Of a stretch of 64,000 bases of DNA, positions 29,201-36,574 are shown piece by piece. The translations under genes and the position numbers were made by a program. Under the pieces are notes generated by a model. The model searched no databases. It had not been told where the DNA came from and saw only the letters and a program-made list of their open reading frames with translations. This DNA is from Streptosporangium pseudovulgare. GTDB taxonomy: Bacteria; Actinomycetota; Actinomycetes; Streptosporangiales; Streptosporangiaceae. Each line of letters begins with the position of its first letter. The first letter of the stretch is position 1. The stretch covers positions 1 to 64,000 of the forward strand of contig NZ_BMQJ01000018.1 in NCBI RefSeq assembly GCF_014648055.1. The letters run 5' to 3'.

Positions 29201-29607
29201 ATCCGCACCCGGACCTTGCCGGGTGTGGTGTCCTTGGCCTGCGCCTTCGGCGTGGAGACCCAGATCGGCAGGTTCCCCGCCTGTCGCGCGCGGGTTCCGC
29301 TCTCCGCCGTGACCGCCGGGGCGCCGGGTTCGCCTCCCAGCGTCACTACGGCCTCACCGGCGTCCGGCCAGCGCACGACCGGTTCCGGGGCACGTGGGGC
29401 GGTCTTGCGTGACGTGGCTTTCAGTGATTTGCCGGCCACCACAGGCTCGCGGTCAACCGGTTTGAGGGTTTCTGGGCCGGTCTGTGCCGTACCGTAGGCC
29501 GGCATGGCGGTGAGGAGCCCCGCCGTGAGCGCGGCCGTGAGTCCTAAGCGCAGGAAACGGTGAATCCTTCCGGTTCCCAGCCGCGCCGAGACACCGCGGA
29601 CAGTCAT
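23260..29607 (-). CDS. Secreted RHS/YD-repeat protein with a unique C-terminal domain
   Basis: 2115 residues. The N-terminus is a signal peptide (FLRLGLTAALTAGLLTAMPA). An N-terminal beta region follows (GGLTPELAVSYSSSSIDGRT), then many YD repeats (about 1000-1750, for example YDGLGRKTGMYD, YDYDPNGNTTARR). The RHS core motif is near 1810-1845 (GDRGYDPDTGRFISVDPE, NGYNYADNNPTTLSDPDG). After DPDG the last 270 residues are variable: aromatic/hydrophobic stretches, a Pro-Lys linker (PPKPKVPSKPKKG), and a Gly-rich tail ending RSTGNYG. This is the polymorphic-toxin layout. The tail matches no toxin fold I know. The giant LamG gene lies 79 bases upstream on the same strand. Confidence 0.88.
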   Translation of the reverse strand: MTVRGVSARLGTGRIHRFLRLGLTAALTAGLLTAMPAYGTAQTGPETLKPVDREPVVAGKSLKATSRKTAPRAPEPVVRWPDAGEAVVTLGGEPGAPAVTAESGTRARQAGNLPIWVSTPKAQAKDTTPGKVRVRMLDRSATARAGVTGVVFTLGQEGGAPGTVGLRLNYSGFAEAFGGSFGSRMRLVTLPACALSTPDRPECRTTTPVPAANDARAGTITAEVEAAAEPVVFAATAAADSAKGDYKATELAASATWQVGTQTGDFTWAYPLRMPPVPGGLTPELAVSYSSSSIDGRTSSSNNQGSQVGDGFDLWPGYIERRYRSCEDDGVPKDSTYDVHPMDQCWGYDNAVLTLGGKGGELVQSGTNEWRLRRDDGTRIQKFAGSDADTGNGDDNNEYWLVTAPDGKRYYFGKNRLTGWASGKAETKSTWTVPVFGDDAGEPCHGDTFAKSWCQQAWRWNLDYVEDPNGNAIVYYYEQEGNRYGRNLRAEDDTPYVRGGYLKSVEYGLRSDNLYPAKAPARVAFTVGERCLRSAADCAESNIDAHPDYWEDVPWDLNCKADTKCQDYKGASAPTFWTRKRIVEAVTMVVKSDGSGHRTVDSWSFSHDWGTADVDRQLLLKSIVHKGHVGPSVVTMPPVTFAYTQLPNRVDALGDDVGPFIKNRIGSIGNETGGVLDVNYATADCRVGDTPSPPTNHRRCFPVFWEKTSGDAKPTLDWFHKYVVTQIAQTDLTGGSPDMVTGYDYSIGSPAWRFTDDDGLTKEKYRTWSQWQGYDKVRVRSGVTSAAPGQTDYWFFQGMDGDRLNADGGVKQVEVSDGEGGSYTDHESFQGMTVKTITYNRAGGDAVVKAVNKPWHHQTASRTRTIDKGTITVTANLTGVAGMRAMKQVGGGWQTTRQSVNSFNLTTGAPAVVDDEGDIALAGDEKCVTTTFTENGARVLAIPAQVRTVAGRCADTPDLSKDLISEERTYYDNGAFKAAPTRGNATLVEKAKEATATTVTPLAVTRTAYDRYGRAETVTDAAGRTTTMKYTETQGLTTKVEVISPPAMAGDAITAHTTSKVLDPAWGSPISDTDAGGKTTTINYNALGHLIKVWTGGRPDTAVPDKEFGYLIQPNAIVAVATRSITAEGGQELSYTLFDGWLRERQVQAAGRDGTTKGRLVSDTFYNAAGAVDRTYESYYADGEPKPELFGVADPGKIETQHVYEYDGQGRKTADRLLIGSSDAQERWRTRYEYGGNWTKVIPPPGGTPVTTYTDALDRKTEIREHRTTGYIATTFRYDHRGLESSVTGPGNHVWTTRYDLRGRKIETTDPDKGLTKFSYNDLDQLVLTEDARGKKIGVTYDGLGRKTGMYDATSATPGTKIAEWVYDTVRKGQLTSSTRIVDTARYTTQIDFYDNLNRPTRKRYVLPSTEGALAPVGGYVFDTTYNLDGSVKASSSPAAGDLPAENTAFTYDGLGRLAALGSNLSTYLVGVDYTKTGKVVGQRLSIGAAGKQVDQIFSYEYGTQRLSKATTAHAGTSGTDRSMEYRYSDSGNLLQATDTSRDGVDNQCFRYDDLQRLTDAWTQQTAAGTATTCAADPKQATIGGPAPYRVGYTYDDVGNRTGETQYGAGPSGGTQTATRGYRYAGGSGVDPKYKGHQLSEVTGSPATYDYDPNGNTTARRTPSGNQTLHWDAEGELVKVVDDKKGETTFLYTADGDRLLRRDPAGTTLYLPDMEVRLQKGQTTATTARYNQYAMRTSAGVTFLVNDHHGTAELAINATDGSMSRRRYTPFGQVRASAGQWPAGDEQGFVGGVVDSSTDLTTLGDRGYDPDTGRFISVDPEIEMGRSQQMNGYNYADNNPTTLSDPDGRFPIVNLYLLGYRQFWFNTASYRYLVRQNIYLVHIQLNIFTSYYRIAVSNWYIAARQAILQGPVMPGARPPWRLPGTPDPASRPAAPPKPKVPSKPKKGLLGLCFGVRGALGISLGVEACLTGDRKGPGIATTVKGGLSTSIGGGWYGGLMYAPNANTEDLNTTPGTTDTYTTFSYENEKRTKGLDLDMYGATNSQGQFTAAGVEVGRGVNIGLDVPGERQPPLKKTVPGLSGSHERGVTKAWRLRHPVKWYTEKWWNVVRSTGNYG

Positions 29608-29686
29608 GCGTAATCCTCCGAGCAGGTCGTGGAGTCAGGCGGAGAGAGCCGGCCGGTGGCGCTCGCCGCCACCGGCCGGCGACGGT

Positions 29687-32600
29687 TCAGCCGGGAATCG
29701 AGCCGATCTCCGTGGGCACGGTCAGCGTGTCGATGAGCTGCTGGGAGGCCACTCCGCGCAGCACCCACACGTCATCGACCAGACCGGCCCAGGACTTGCC
29801 CGCTGGATAGGCGCCGCCGGAAAGGCTCCGGCCCACCTGCAGCGAGGCGATGGGGCCGAACGGCCGGGTGCGGTGGCGGAAGGACAGGTTGTCCGCTTCG
29901 GCCGCGGCCTCTCTCGTCCCGTTCACCCAGAGGGTGACCGTTCCCTCCGTGGCGTCGTAGGTGACGGCGAGGTGATCCCAGTCTCCGAAGTTGCCCTGGT
30001 GGAACGTGGAGTGCTCCACGCTGGCCGTGGTCGCGCCGGTGCCGTCCTTGTCGGGTACGTCCAGCACGTAGCGCTGCTTGCCAGGGTCATACCTGACAGT
30101 GATCGCGCTGTTGTACGACCCCGCCAGTGCCAGCACGGCCATCGAACGGCTGGGTGTGCCCGGGGTGGAGACCCACACGGAGACGGTGAAGCTGTCCCGG
30201 GTGTCGATCACCGCCCCGTTCGCCGCGGCGTAGTCGTTGTTGCCGCCCGGCAGTTCCAGCGCGCCGCCGGTGGTCCCGGCCGGCGACTGCACCAGCACCT
30301 TGGACGGGTCCTTGGTGATCTTGGCGGAGCCGTTGAGCGTCAGCGGGTACGCCACTCCCTGACCGGTGTCCGGGCTGCTCGCCGGGGTGCCCGACGCGCT
30401 GTTGAGATGCCACTTGCTCTCGACCAGAGGTTTGATCGTGAACAGGTCGTGCACTTCGTCGGCCGTCACCACCCGGTCGAAGACCCTGACGTCGTCCACG
30501 ATGCCCGGCGTGTAGTCGGCGAACTTCCCGGCGTACAGGCCACGGCCGATCTGGAAGGCGTTGCCGCTCGCCCAGGCCGCGCCCATGTCGCCGGGCACGC
30601 CTTCCACACCGTTGACGTAGAGCCGCATCTTCTTGGCCACCACGTCCTGCACGCCGACCAGGTGGGTCCACACGCCGGGCTTGGCCGGGTCCTTGGAGTA
30701 CGCGGTGCCGGCTCCGGCGGTGCTGGTGTCGGCCTGGACCCGCCAGAACTTCCATTTCTTGTCGCCCGGGTCGTACTTCAGGTAGAAGGGCGAATTCTGC
30801 GTCGCGGCCTGGCTGGCCACGACGAAGGGGGCGGTGGGCAACGTGGCGGGCATCTTCACCCACGCCGACACGGCCAGGTTCTTGGTGGTGTCCACCACCG
30901 GGCCGCCGGTGGCTGCGTAGGAGCTGGTGCCGTTCAGCCGCATCGCCGTGCCCAGCGCGCCGGAAGCGCCGAGGGCGGCGCCGCCCTGCGGCGTGGCGGG
31001 ATAGGCTCCCCGGGCGTCGGCCAGGCTGGTCGCCCCCTCCGCATCGTCGAGCTTCCAGTGCGCCTTCGGGCCCCTGCCGTCGGCGACCCAGAACTCGTAG
31101 GTCCCTGTCGACCAGTTGTTGGCCGCGTCCCAGGCCGTCACGTACAGCGTGTTCAGCCCCGAGTACGTGGGCATCGCCTGGATCGACTCGGTGGCAGCGG
31201 TCTTGGCCTTCGCCGAACCCGCGGAGGGGTCGGTGTTCATCGCCCAGGCGTACTTGGCCACCCGGGTATCGAGGGCGATGGTGAACGTGCCGTACCTGCC
31301 GACTCCATCAGTGGGGACCTGATCGGGGTTGGCGGGATCGAGCGCCGGGTACCCGTCGGCGCCGGCAGAGGTGATCTTCGGCCCTGGCAGTGCCCTCGCG
31401 TCGTACATGAAGTAGCAGGCCGTCGCGTTGCCCGCCCAGCTCCACGGACTCCACGCCCGCCCGTCGTAAGCGCGCACCCCCCAGCCGGCGACGACGCCCT
31501 GCGGGACCACGCCGGTCGCGATCTTCACGCTGAAGGAGGACTTACGCGCCCCGCTGGCGGACATCTTCGTGACGGTGCCGAGGTTCTTGGTCTTCGTGAC
31601 GCCGTTCTCCTTCCAGCTCACCTGAAACTGCGCCTTGAGTTTCTCCCCCTCCACGCCCTTGTTGTCGGGGTCGGTGAGGTTCTTCGCGTAGAGGGTCGGG
31701 AGCTGGTTGAACGTGGCCGGACTGTCCGGCCCGCGGCACGGGCCGCCCGGGCTGGAGGAGAGCTGGCTCATCTTCGGTTGCGGCGGCGGGCTGTTGTAGT
31801 GCACCCGGACGAACGCGTTGCGGTCGAACCGCTTCCAGGCGAGCTGGTCGCCGCCGTCTCGGGCGCGCAGCCCGAACGTGGTGTTCGACCAGCCCTCCTT
31901 GGCGGCCTGCCGCACCGCGCTGGTCACGTTGAACAGCACGTCACCCCCGGGACAGCCGGAGCTCCAGCCCTTGGCCACGTTCCTGCTGTCCAGGCGGCGC
32001 ACCCAGTTGTCCGACGTGGAGTTCCACGTGGAGCCCGACCCGAAGGCCTTGGCCAGGTAGATGTCCACGACCCGCTTCCTGCACGAGGTCGAGAAGGTCT
32101 CCTGCGCGTGGAACTCGGCGGAGATGATCTCCTTGTGCGCGAACCGGGCGGTCGGGACGCGGTAGAACAGCCGCTTCTCGTACCAGCCGTTGCAGTAACG
32201 CCCGGCGGGCGGGTAGTCCCGCGGGCAGCGGCCCATGCCCTCGTTCTTGGTGAAGTTGTACTTCGACCATCCCGCGCTGGAGACCATCAGCCGGGCTGAG
32301 GCCCTGGGGGTGTCCCACATCGGGTCGATGTAGAGCGGGAAGGTGGTGTCGGCGCCGGTGAGCAGGTCCTGATCCGGCTTGAGCGCGATCTCCCCGCCGC
32401 TCACGGTCGTGGCCACCGTGGCGATCTTGGAGGTGTCTCCGGGCTGGACGGCCGTGGCCTCCGTGATGGCGCCTTCCCCCTGGTCCTCCGACGAGGGGTC
32501 CGTGTCGCCGTCAGCCGTCAGCGACCGCGCGGCAGCGGCGGGCTGCGTGGAGTCCCACATGATCGGCACCGGGGCCTCGTAAACGACGCCGCCGCTCGCG

Positions 32601-35437
32601 TCGTCCACCGCCTGCTGGGTGCCGTCCTCCGCGGTGCGTACGGTCAGGCCGGGCGCGGAGAGCCCCAGCTTGATGGTGGCCAGGCGGGGATCCTTCGCCG
32701 CCGCGGCGGTCTTCACGACCAGGATGTGCGAGAAGCCGTCAGGCTCCACCCGGACCCGGAGATCCACGTCGGGGAGAACGCCGGGATAGACGGCGGAGTC
32801 TCCGTCGAGCCAGGGTTTGGGCAGTGCCGTCGCCCAGGTCAGCGACATCGGCCGGCCTGCCCGCTCGATCGTCACCAGCGGGCCGGTGCCGCCGCCGGAC
32901 AGCCGGATCGGCGTCGTTGTGGCGTTGGGCACGATCGAGCCGTCGGCCTGCTTGCTCAGCTTGGTGTCGACGGCCACCCAGGCGCCGTCCTTGACCACCC
33001 GTACCGGCTGGAAGTGCTCCTTGGAGGTGAAGCCGCCGTCAGGGGTAGCGTAAACCTCACGGGTCTCGCCGCGTTCCGACAGCACCTCCACCAGCTGTCC
33101 GCTCGCCGCCGCGGCCGCGAGCGCCTCCGCCTCGCTCTGCTTGAGCTCCTTGGCCACACTCCAGGTGTTCTCCACCAGCGACACGTTGTCGAGGTGGGCC
33201 GTGAACGCGCCCGCGCCCCCGAGCTGGAACGCGACCTCCGCCACGCTCGTGTCGACGGTGGAGGTGAACGGGAAGGAGAAACGCTGGGCGGCCGTCTCCA
33301 GCTCGACGGTGCGGGCGAACGCGTCGTTGTACGGTGCCTCTCCTTCCCGCACGGCCACCTGCACCGCCACGTCGGCCGAGGCCCGGACGTCGAAGGACAA
33401 CGTGTAGGTGTGACCGCTGATCAGGGGCGCGGTGCGCTGCACGACCACGGCGTCCTCCGCGTCGGCTGCGCCACCGGCGACCGTGGCCCGTAGTTCCCCG
33501 TTCTCGACGGCGAGCGCGGGGTTTCCCGCCGACCACCACGGAAGCGGCTGGGAGGCGTCCATCGTCCCGTTGCGCACCAGCTCGGTCGTGGCCGGCTCAT
33601 CAGGCCACGACAGCGCGCCGAGCCTGACCGGTCCGCTCGCCGATACGCCGATCGCCGCCGCGACGTCGGCAGGCAGCGCCGCGCCCGCCGTCTCCGCCGG
33701 GCTGCCGGGTACCAGGCGATAGTCGCCTGCCGCCGCGTTGACCACATAGCCGGCCTCCTGATAGCGAGAGCCGGCGTCGCGCCCGGTCGCAGCCTGGAAC
33801 TCCGCCAGCGACGTGTAGTGCAGACTCACCCCGGTCACCCGCGACCACTGCACGAGCGTGCCAGGAGTGTCGGCGGCGGTGCGCGAATACCCGTTGTGAT
33901 GCATGCTCGCGGCCGGGATCATGCCGTCGCCGCCGACCCGGCGCCCGGACGCGACGGAGTTGTTGTCGGTGGTGTTCACCAGCGGCGCGGCGCTGTCACC
34001 GGCGGCGATGATGTTGTTCATCAGCGTGGTTTCCGCGGTGTCCCAGGTGATGCCCAGCGCCTTCTCCGCGTCGGTCGGGCAGTTGTCCTCGTCGCCGGGG
34101 CATGTCGGCCGCGGGTCCTCCTGCACGGCGATGGCCTGCCCGTTGCCGACGGAGGTGTTGTTGATGATCCGCACCTTGTTGGAGCCCAGGATGCTCAGGC
34201 CCGTCATGCCGTTGCCGGCCAGGACGTTGGAGGCGATCAGAGCCTGCCCCGACACCTTGTACTGCAGGCCATGGCGTGAGTTGGCGCGGATGAGGTTGCG
34301 TACGACCGTCAGGTTGTAGCAGGACAGGTCGCACCAGAAGCCCACACCCTGGTTGGCCTCGAAGACGTTGTCCCGCACGCTGGCGTTGGCGATTCGGGTG
34401 GCGACCATGCCGCCCCCCGACAGGTTGTACCCCAGGGAGAAGCCGAGTTGCTCGGTGTTGTTGCGCAGGACCCGGTTGCCCTCGACCGTCAGATTGCCTG
34501 ACTTGTGAGCCGTGATACCGGTGTACCCGTTCTCCGCGATCACGTTGCCGCTCACGCGGACGTCGTCGGCGTTGACCAGCAGACCGGCAGCCGCATTGTG
34601 GAGGATCGTGTTCTTCTCGAACACCATGCCCTTGGCCTGCGCGATCAGCGCGGCCGGCTCCTTGCTCTGGTTCTGGCTGGTGCCGTACTGCGCGAAGCCG
34701 AGCCCGCGGACGACCGAACCGTCCGCGCCGGCGAAGAAGTGCATGGCGCTCTTCTTGGCCGTGATCTCGAGTCTGCGCCCCGTCGGGTCACTGCCGATGT
34801 ACGTCTTGTCCGTCGTCCCATCGTGGAAGAAGGTGCCGGCCTTCAACTCCTCGCGGGTGGCCACCTGGCGCAGCGGCTCACCGTCGAGGAACACCATCTG
34901 CGGGTCCCCGCCGACCGGGTTGTCATCATTGAAGTGCTGGGGATTCATGCACTCGTCGTAGGCCGGGGGCGTCGACCTGCACACACTGCCCGGGTTCCAG
35001 CCGTCCAGCCGCCAGGCGTTGCCGTCGACCACCAACTGGCTCAGCGGGATCTCCTGACTGCCCTTGAACCAGACCTTCTCGCCCGGGTACGGCTGCAGAG
35101 TGACCGGAGCCGCGACGTTGCCCAGCCGTTCGCGATATTCCCCCGCCCGCAGCACGATCGTGGTCATCCTGCCCGCCGCAGCCCTGGCCGCGGCCGCTTC
35201 CGGGGTCCGGAGCGGGGCCTCCTTCGTGCCCGCGTCGGTGTCCTTTCCTGTGGGAGCCACGAATATCGCATCCGACGGAATGGGATACGACGTCGGGATG
35301 ATCGACAGGGAGGTCGGCGTGGATCCCGACGCCGTTGTCGCGGCCGCAGCCGGTTTTTCACCGGGAGCCGATATGGTCAGCACGCTCGCGGCCACCATTA
35401 TCAGCGGGACGGCGATGGCCGCACCCCGTAATCCCAT
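29687..35437 (-). CDS. Giant secreted beta-helix / LamG multidomain protein
   Basis: 1916 residues from ATG 35437 (MGLRG), which follows AGGAGG; a further upstream ATG lacks such a site. Signal peptide to about residue 33. A right-handed parallel beta-helix (about 45-600: IFVAPTGKDTDAG start, then many N-x-I/V turns such as VEGNRVLRNN, ASNVLAGNGM) is like DUF1565/pectate-lyase folds. A CBM-like sandwich follows (about 640-765, ELVRNGTMDASQPLPWWSAG). Then comes a Cys-containing DNRLRE-like region (about 1080-1230), an Ig-like part, and two LamG domains (about 1480-1680 and 1720-1890). LamG/DNRLRE proteins are regular upstream partners of RHS genes in actinomycetes. The N-terminal beta-helix is an extra module, suggesting polysaccharide binding or cleavage. 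No catalytic residues were assigned. Confidence 0.85.
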   Translation of the reverse strand: MGLRGAAIAVPLIMVAASVLTISAPGEKPAAAATTASGSTPTSLSIIPTSYPIPSDAIFVAPTGKDTDAGTKEAPLRTPEAAAARAAAGRMTTIVLRAGEYRERLGNVAAPVTLQPYPGEKVWFKGSQEIPLSQLVVDGNAWRLDGWNPGSVCRSTPPAYDECMNPQHFNDDNPVGGDPQMVFLDGEPLRQVATREELKAGTFFHDGTTDKTYIGSDPTGRRLEITAKKSAMHFFAGADGSVVRGLGFAQYGTSQNQSKEPAALIAQAKGMVFEKNTILHNAAAGLLVNADDVRVSGNVIAENGYTGITAHKSGNLTVEGNRVLRNNTEQLGFSLGYNLSGGGMVATRIANASVRDNVFEANQGVGFWCDLSCYNLTVVRNLIRANSRHGLQYKVSGQALIASNVLAGNGMTGLSILGSNKVRIINNTSVGNGQAIAVQEDPRPTCPGDEDNCPTDAEKALGITWDTAETTLMNNIIAAGDSAAPLVNTTDNNSVASGRRVGGDGMIPAASMHHNGYSRTAADTPGTLVQWSRVTGVSLHYTSLAEFQAATGRDAGSRYQEAGYVVNAAAGDYRLVPGSPAETAGAALPADVAAAIGVSASGPVRLGALSWPDEPATTELVRNGTMDASQPLPWWSAGNPALAVENGELRATVAGGAADAEDAVVVQRTAPLISGHTYTLSFDVRASADVAVQVAVREGEAPYNDAFARTVELETAAQRFSFPFTSTVDTSVAEVAFQLGGAGAFTAHLDNVSLVENTWSVAKELKQSEAEALAAAAASGQLVEVLSERGETREVYATPDGGFTSKEHFQPVRVVKDGAWVAVDTKLSKQADGSIVPNATTTPIRLSGGGTGPLVTIERAGRPMSLTWATALPKPWLDGDSAVYPGVLPDVDLRVRVEPDGFSHILVVKTAAAAKDPRLATIKLGLSAPGLTVRTAEDGTQQAVDDASGGVVYEAPVPIMWDSTQPAAAARSLTADGDTDPSSEDQGEGAITEATAVQPGDTSKIATVATTVSGGEIALKPDQDLLTGADTTFPLYIDPMWDTPRASARLMVSSAGWSKYNFTKNEGMGRCPRDYPPAGRYCNGWYEKRLFYRVPTARFAHKEIISAEFHAQETFSTSCRKRVVDIYLAKAFGSGSTWNSTSDNWVRRLDSRNVAKGWSSGCPGGDVLFNVTSAVRQAAKEGWSNTTFGLRARDGGDQLAWKRFDRNAFVRVHYNSPPPQPKMSQLSSSPGGPCRGPDSPATFNQLPTLYAKNLTDPDNKGVEGEKLKAQFQVSWKENGVTKTKNLGTVTKMSASGARKSSFSVKIATGVVPQGVVAGWGVRAYDGRAWSPWSWAGNATACYFMYDARALPGPKITSAGADGYPALDPANPDQVPTDGVGRYGTFTIALDTRVAKYAWAMNTDPSAGSAKAKTAATESIQAMPTYSGLNTLYVTAWDAANNWSTGTYEFWVADGRGPKAHWKLDDAEGATSLADARGAYPATPQGGAALGASGALGTAMRLNGTSSYAATGGPVVDTTKNLAVSAWVKMPATLPTAPFVVASQAATQNSPFYLKYDPGDKKWKFWRVQADTSTAGAGTAYSKDPAKPGVWTHLVGVQDVVAKKMRLYVNGVEGVPGDMGAAWASGNAFQIGRGLYAGKFADYTPGIVDDVRVFDRVVTADEVHDLFTIKPLVESKWHLNSASGTPASSPDTGQGVAYPLTLNGSAKITKDPSKVLVQSPAGTTGGALELPGGNNDYAAANGAVIDTRDSFTVSVWVSTPGTPSRSMAVLALAGSYNSAITVRYDPGKQRYVLDVPDKDGTGATTASVEHSTFHQGNFGDWDHLAVTYDATEGTVTLWVNGTREAAAEADNLSFRHRTRPFGPIASLQVGRSLSGGAYPAGKSWAGLVDDVWVLRGVASQQLIDTLTVPTEIGSIPG

Positions 35438-35793
35438 GAGCTTTTCCTCCTCGGCAATACAGATCGCAGTCCCCAAGGGGACGGTTGCTCGGTTGTGATC
35501 GTGGGGGACCTGCGGTGGCCTTCACCGCCCGGCAGGCGACGCGCCCATGGGGCCTTACCGCAGCATCGACTCGAACCTCGGGACGTTCCTTCGGGCGATC
35601 ACAAAGACGGCATGACCAGCGAACATGACGCCTCGCTGTCATTTACTCTCGCGCGTTACCTGATCCGACATTCGATGTCACGATAACGATCAACAGATTC
35701 ACGGTCGTCCATCCAGGGCTTGAGATTCTGCCTCTATCCACCGCGGTACGCCGATCGGAGAACTCCACCTGGCGCGGTAGATTTCCGGGGCCC
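35438..35793. other. Upstream region of the beta-helix/LamG gene
   Basis: No gene. It contains the ribosome site of the LamG gene and a small palindrome (GACATTCGATGTC) near 35667-35679. A promoter could not be placed with confidence. Confidence 0.35.
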
Positions 35794-36050
35794 ATGAACC
35801 GCTGCGCCGAGCACTTGTTCAAGACCGCTTCCCCCGAGCTGGATCTGCACGGTGAGGACCGGCCCCTGCACCAGTTCCGCCACAGCGCCCTGCAGCACTT
35901 CGCCGAGGCCGACTGCACCGCGCCCGAGCGCAGGCCAAGCGCCGCCACCAGCACCTGGCCGGACTTGGCCGCTACGTCCGTCTGGGCGAAGAGACATCCG
36001 CCCGCATCACCGTCGACGCCGGCCCTGTCACCCGACGTCGCACTCCGTGA
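35794..36050 (+). pseudogene. Tyrosine integrase, C-terminal catalytic remnant (frameshifted)
   Basis: One frame gives RPLHQFRHSALQHFAEADC, the R-H-x-x-R box of a tyrosine recombinase. After a frameshift near 35920 a second frame continues with KRRHQHLAGLGRYVRLGEET, which contains the late H and the catalytic Tyr region, and ends at TGA 36048-36050. The N-terminal half is absent. It marks the left side of the biosynthetic island. Confidence 0.6.
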
Positions 36051-36574
36051 CCTCCTTCTGGTGAATCACCGCAGGCCGCAGCCAGGCCTGTTGGATGTCC
36101 GTTGGATGTTCGTGGGTACTGCCGAGGTCCCGATAGCCGATGCTCGGTCCGGCGGGCCGCGTCAGACCCAGGAGTACTCCTTGTCCGTCACCGCGGGCAG
36201 TTCCACGGTGCTCGGCCTTGCGGTCGGACCGGCCAACTGGGCGAGCGCCGCTCCGATAGGAGGGGTCGAACTCTCCTCACAGGAGGAGCGTTTTTGGAAC
36301 TGCAGGGTCGACAACGCACGTGGGTCCGCGACGGCGGACCAGGCAGCCTCATTCGTGCAGTTCCTGGCGGGGCCTTCCGATGCCTCACCATGAAGCGTGT
36401 TCCCCAAGGGACTGCACAGAGAACGGCTCTGCCAAGATTCCGGACTCGGGGACCCCGTCGAGCAGTGCCCCGACGGCGATGGCGGCTCCGCTCCCCTGCT
36501 CCTGGCTGTCACCGGGCACCCCACGCCCGTGGGGGCCCTGGATCTTGGTCACGATTGCCTCCATACTGCCGTGG
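36051..36574. other. Region upstream of the SARP gene
   Basis: About 520 bases. Long open frames occur on both strands, as expected at this GC content, but none resembles a known protein. The promoter of the SARP gene should lie here; I could not place it. Confidence 0.35.

Noticed and set aside
24361-29412. Very long plus-strand open frames opposite the RHS gene
   Set aside because: They mirror the codon positions of the RHS gene, have low-complexity Val/Gly/Arg/Ala composition and no domain. They are high-GC shadows.
29606-32299. Long plus-strand frame opposite the LamG gene
   Set aside because: Same reason: a shadow of a gene with signal peptide and clear domains on the minus strand.
36162-36524. 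Minus-strand small gene upstream of the SARP
   Set aside because: No ribosome site, no domain, and an overlapping plus frame looks equally open. Not supported.
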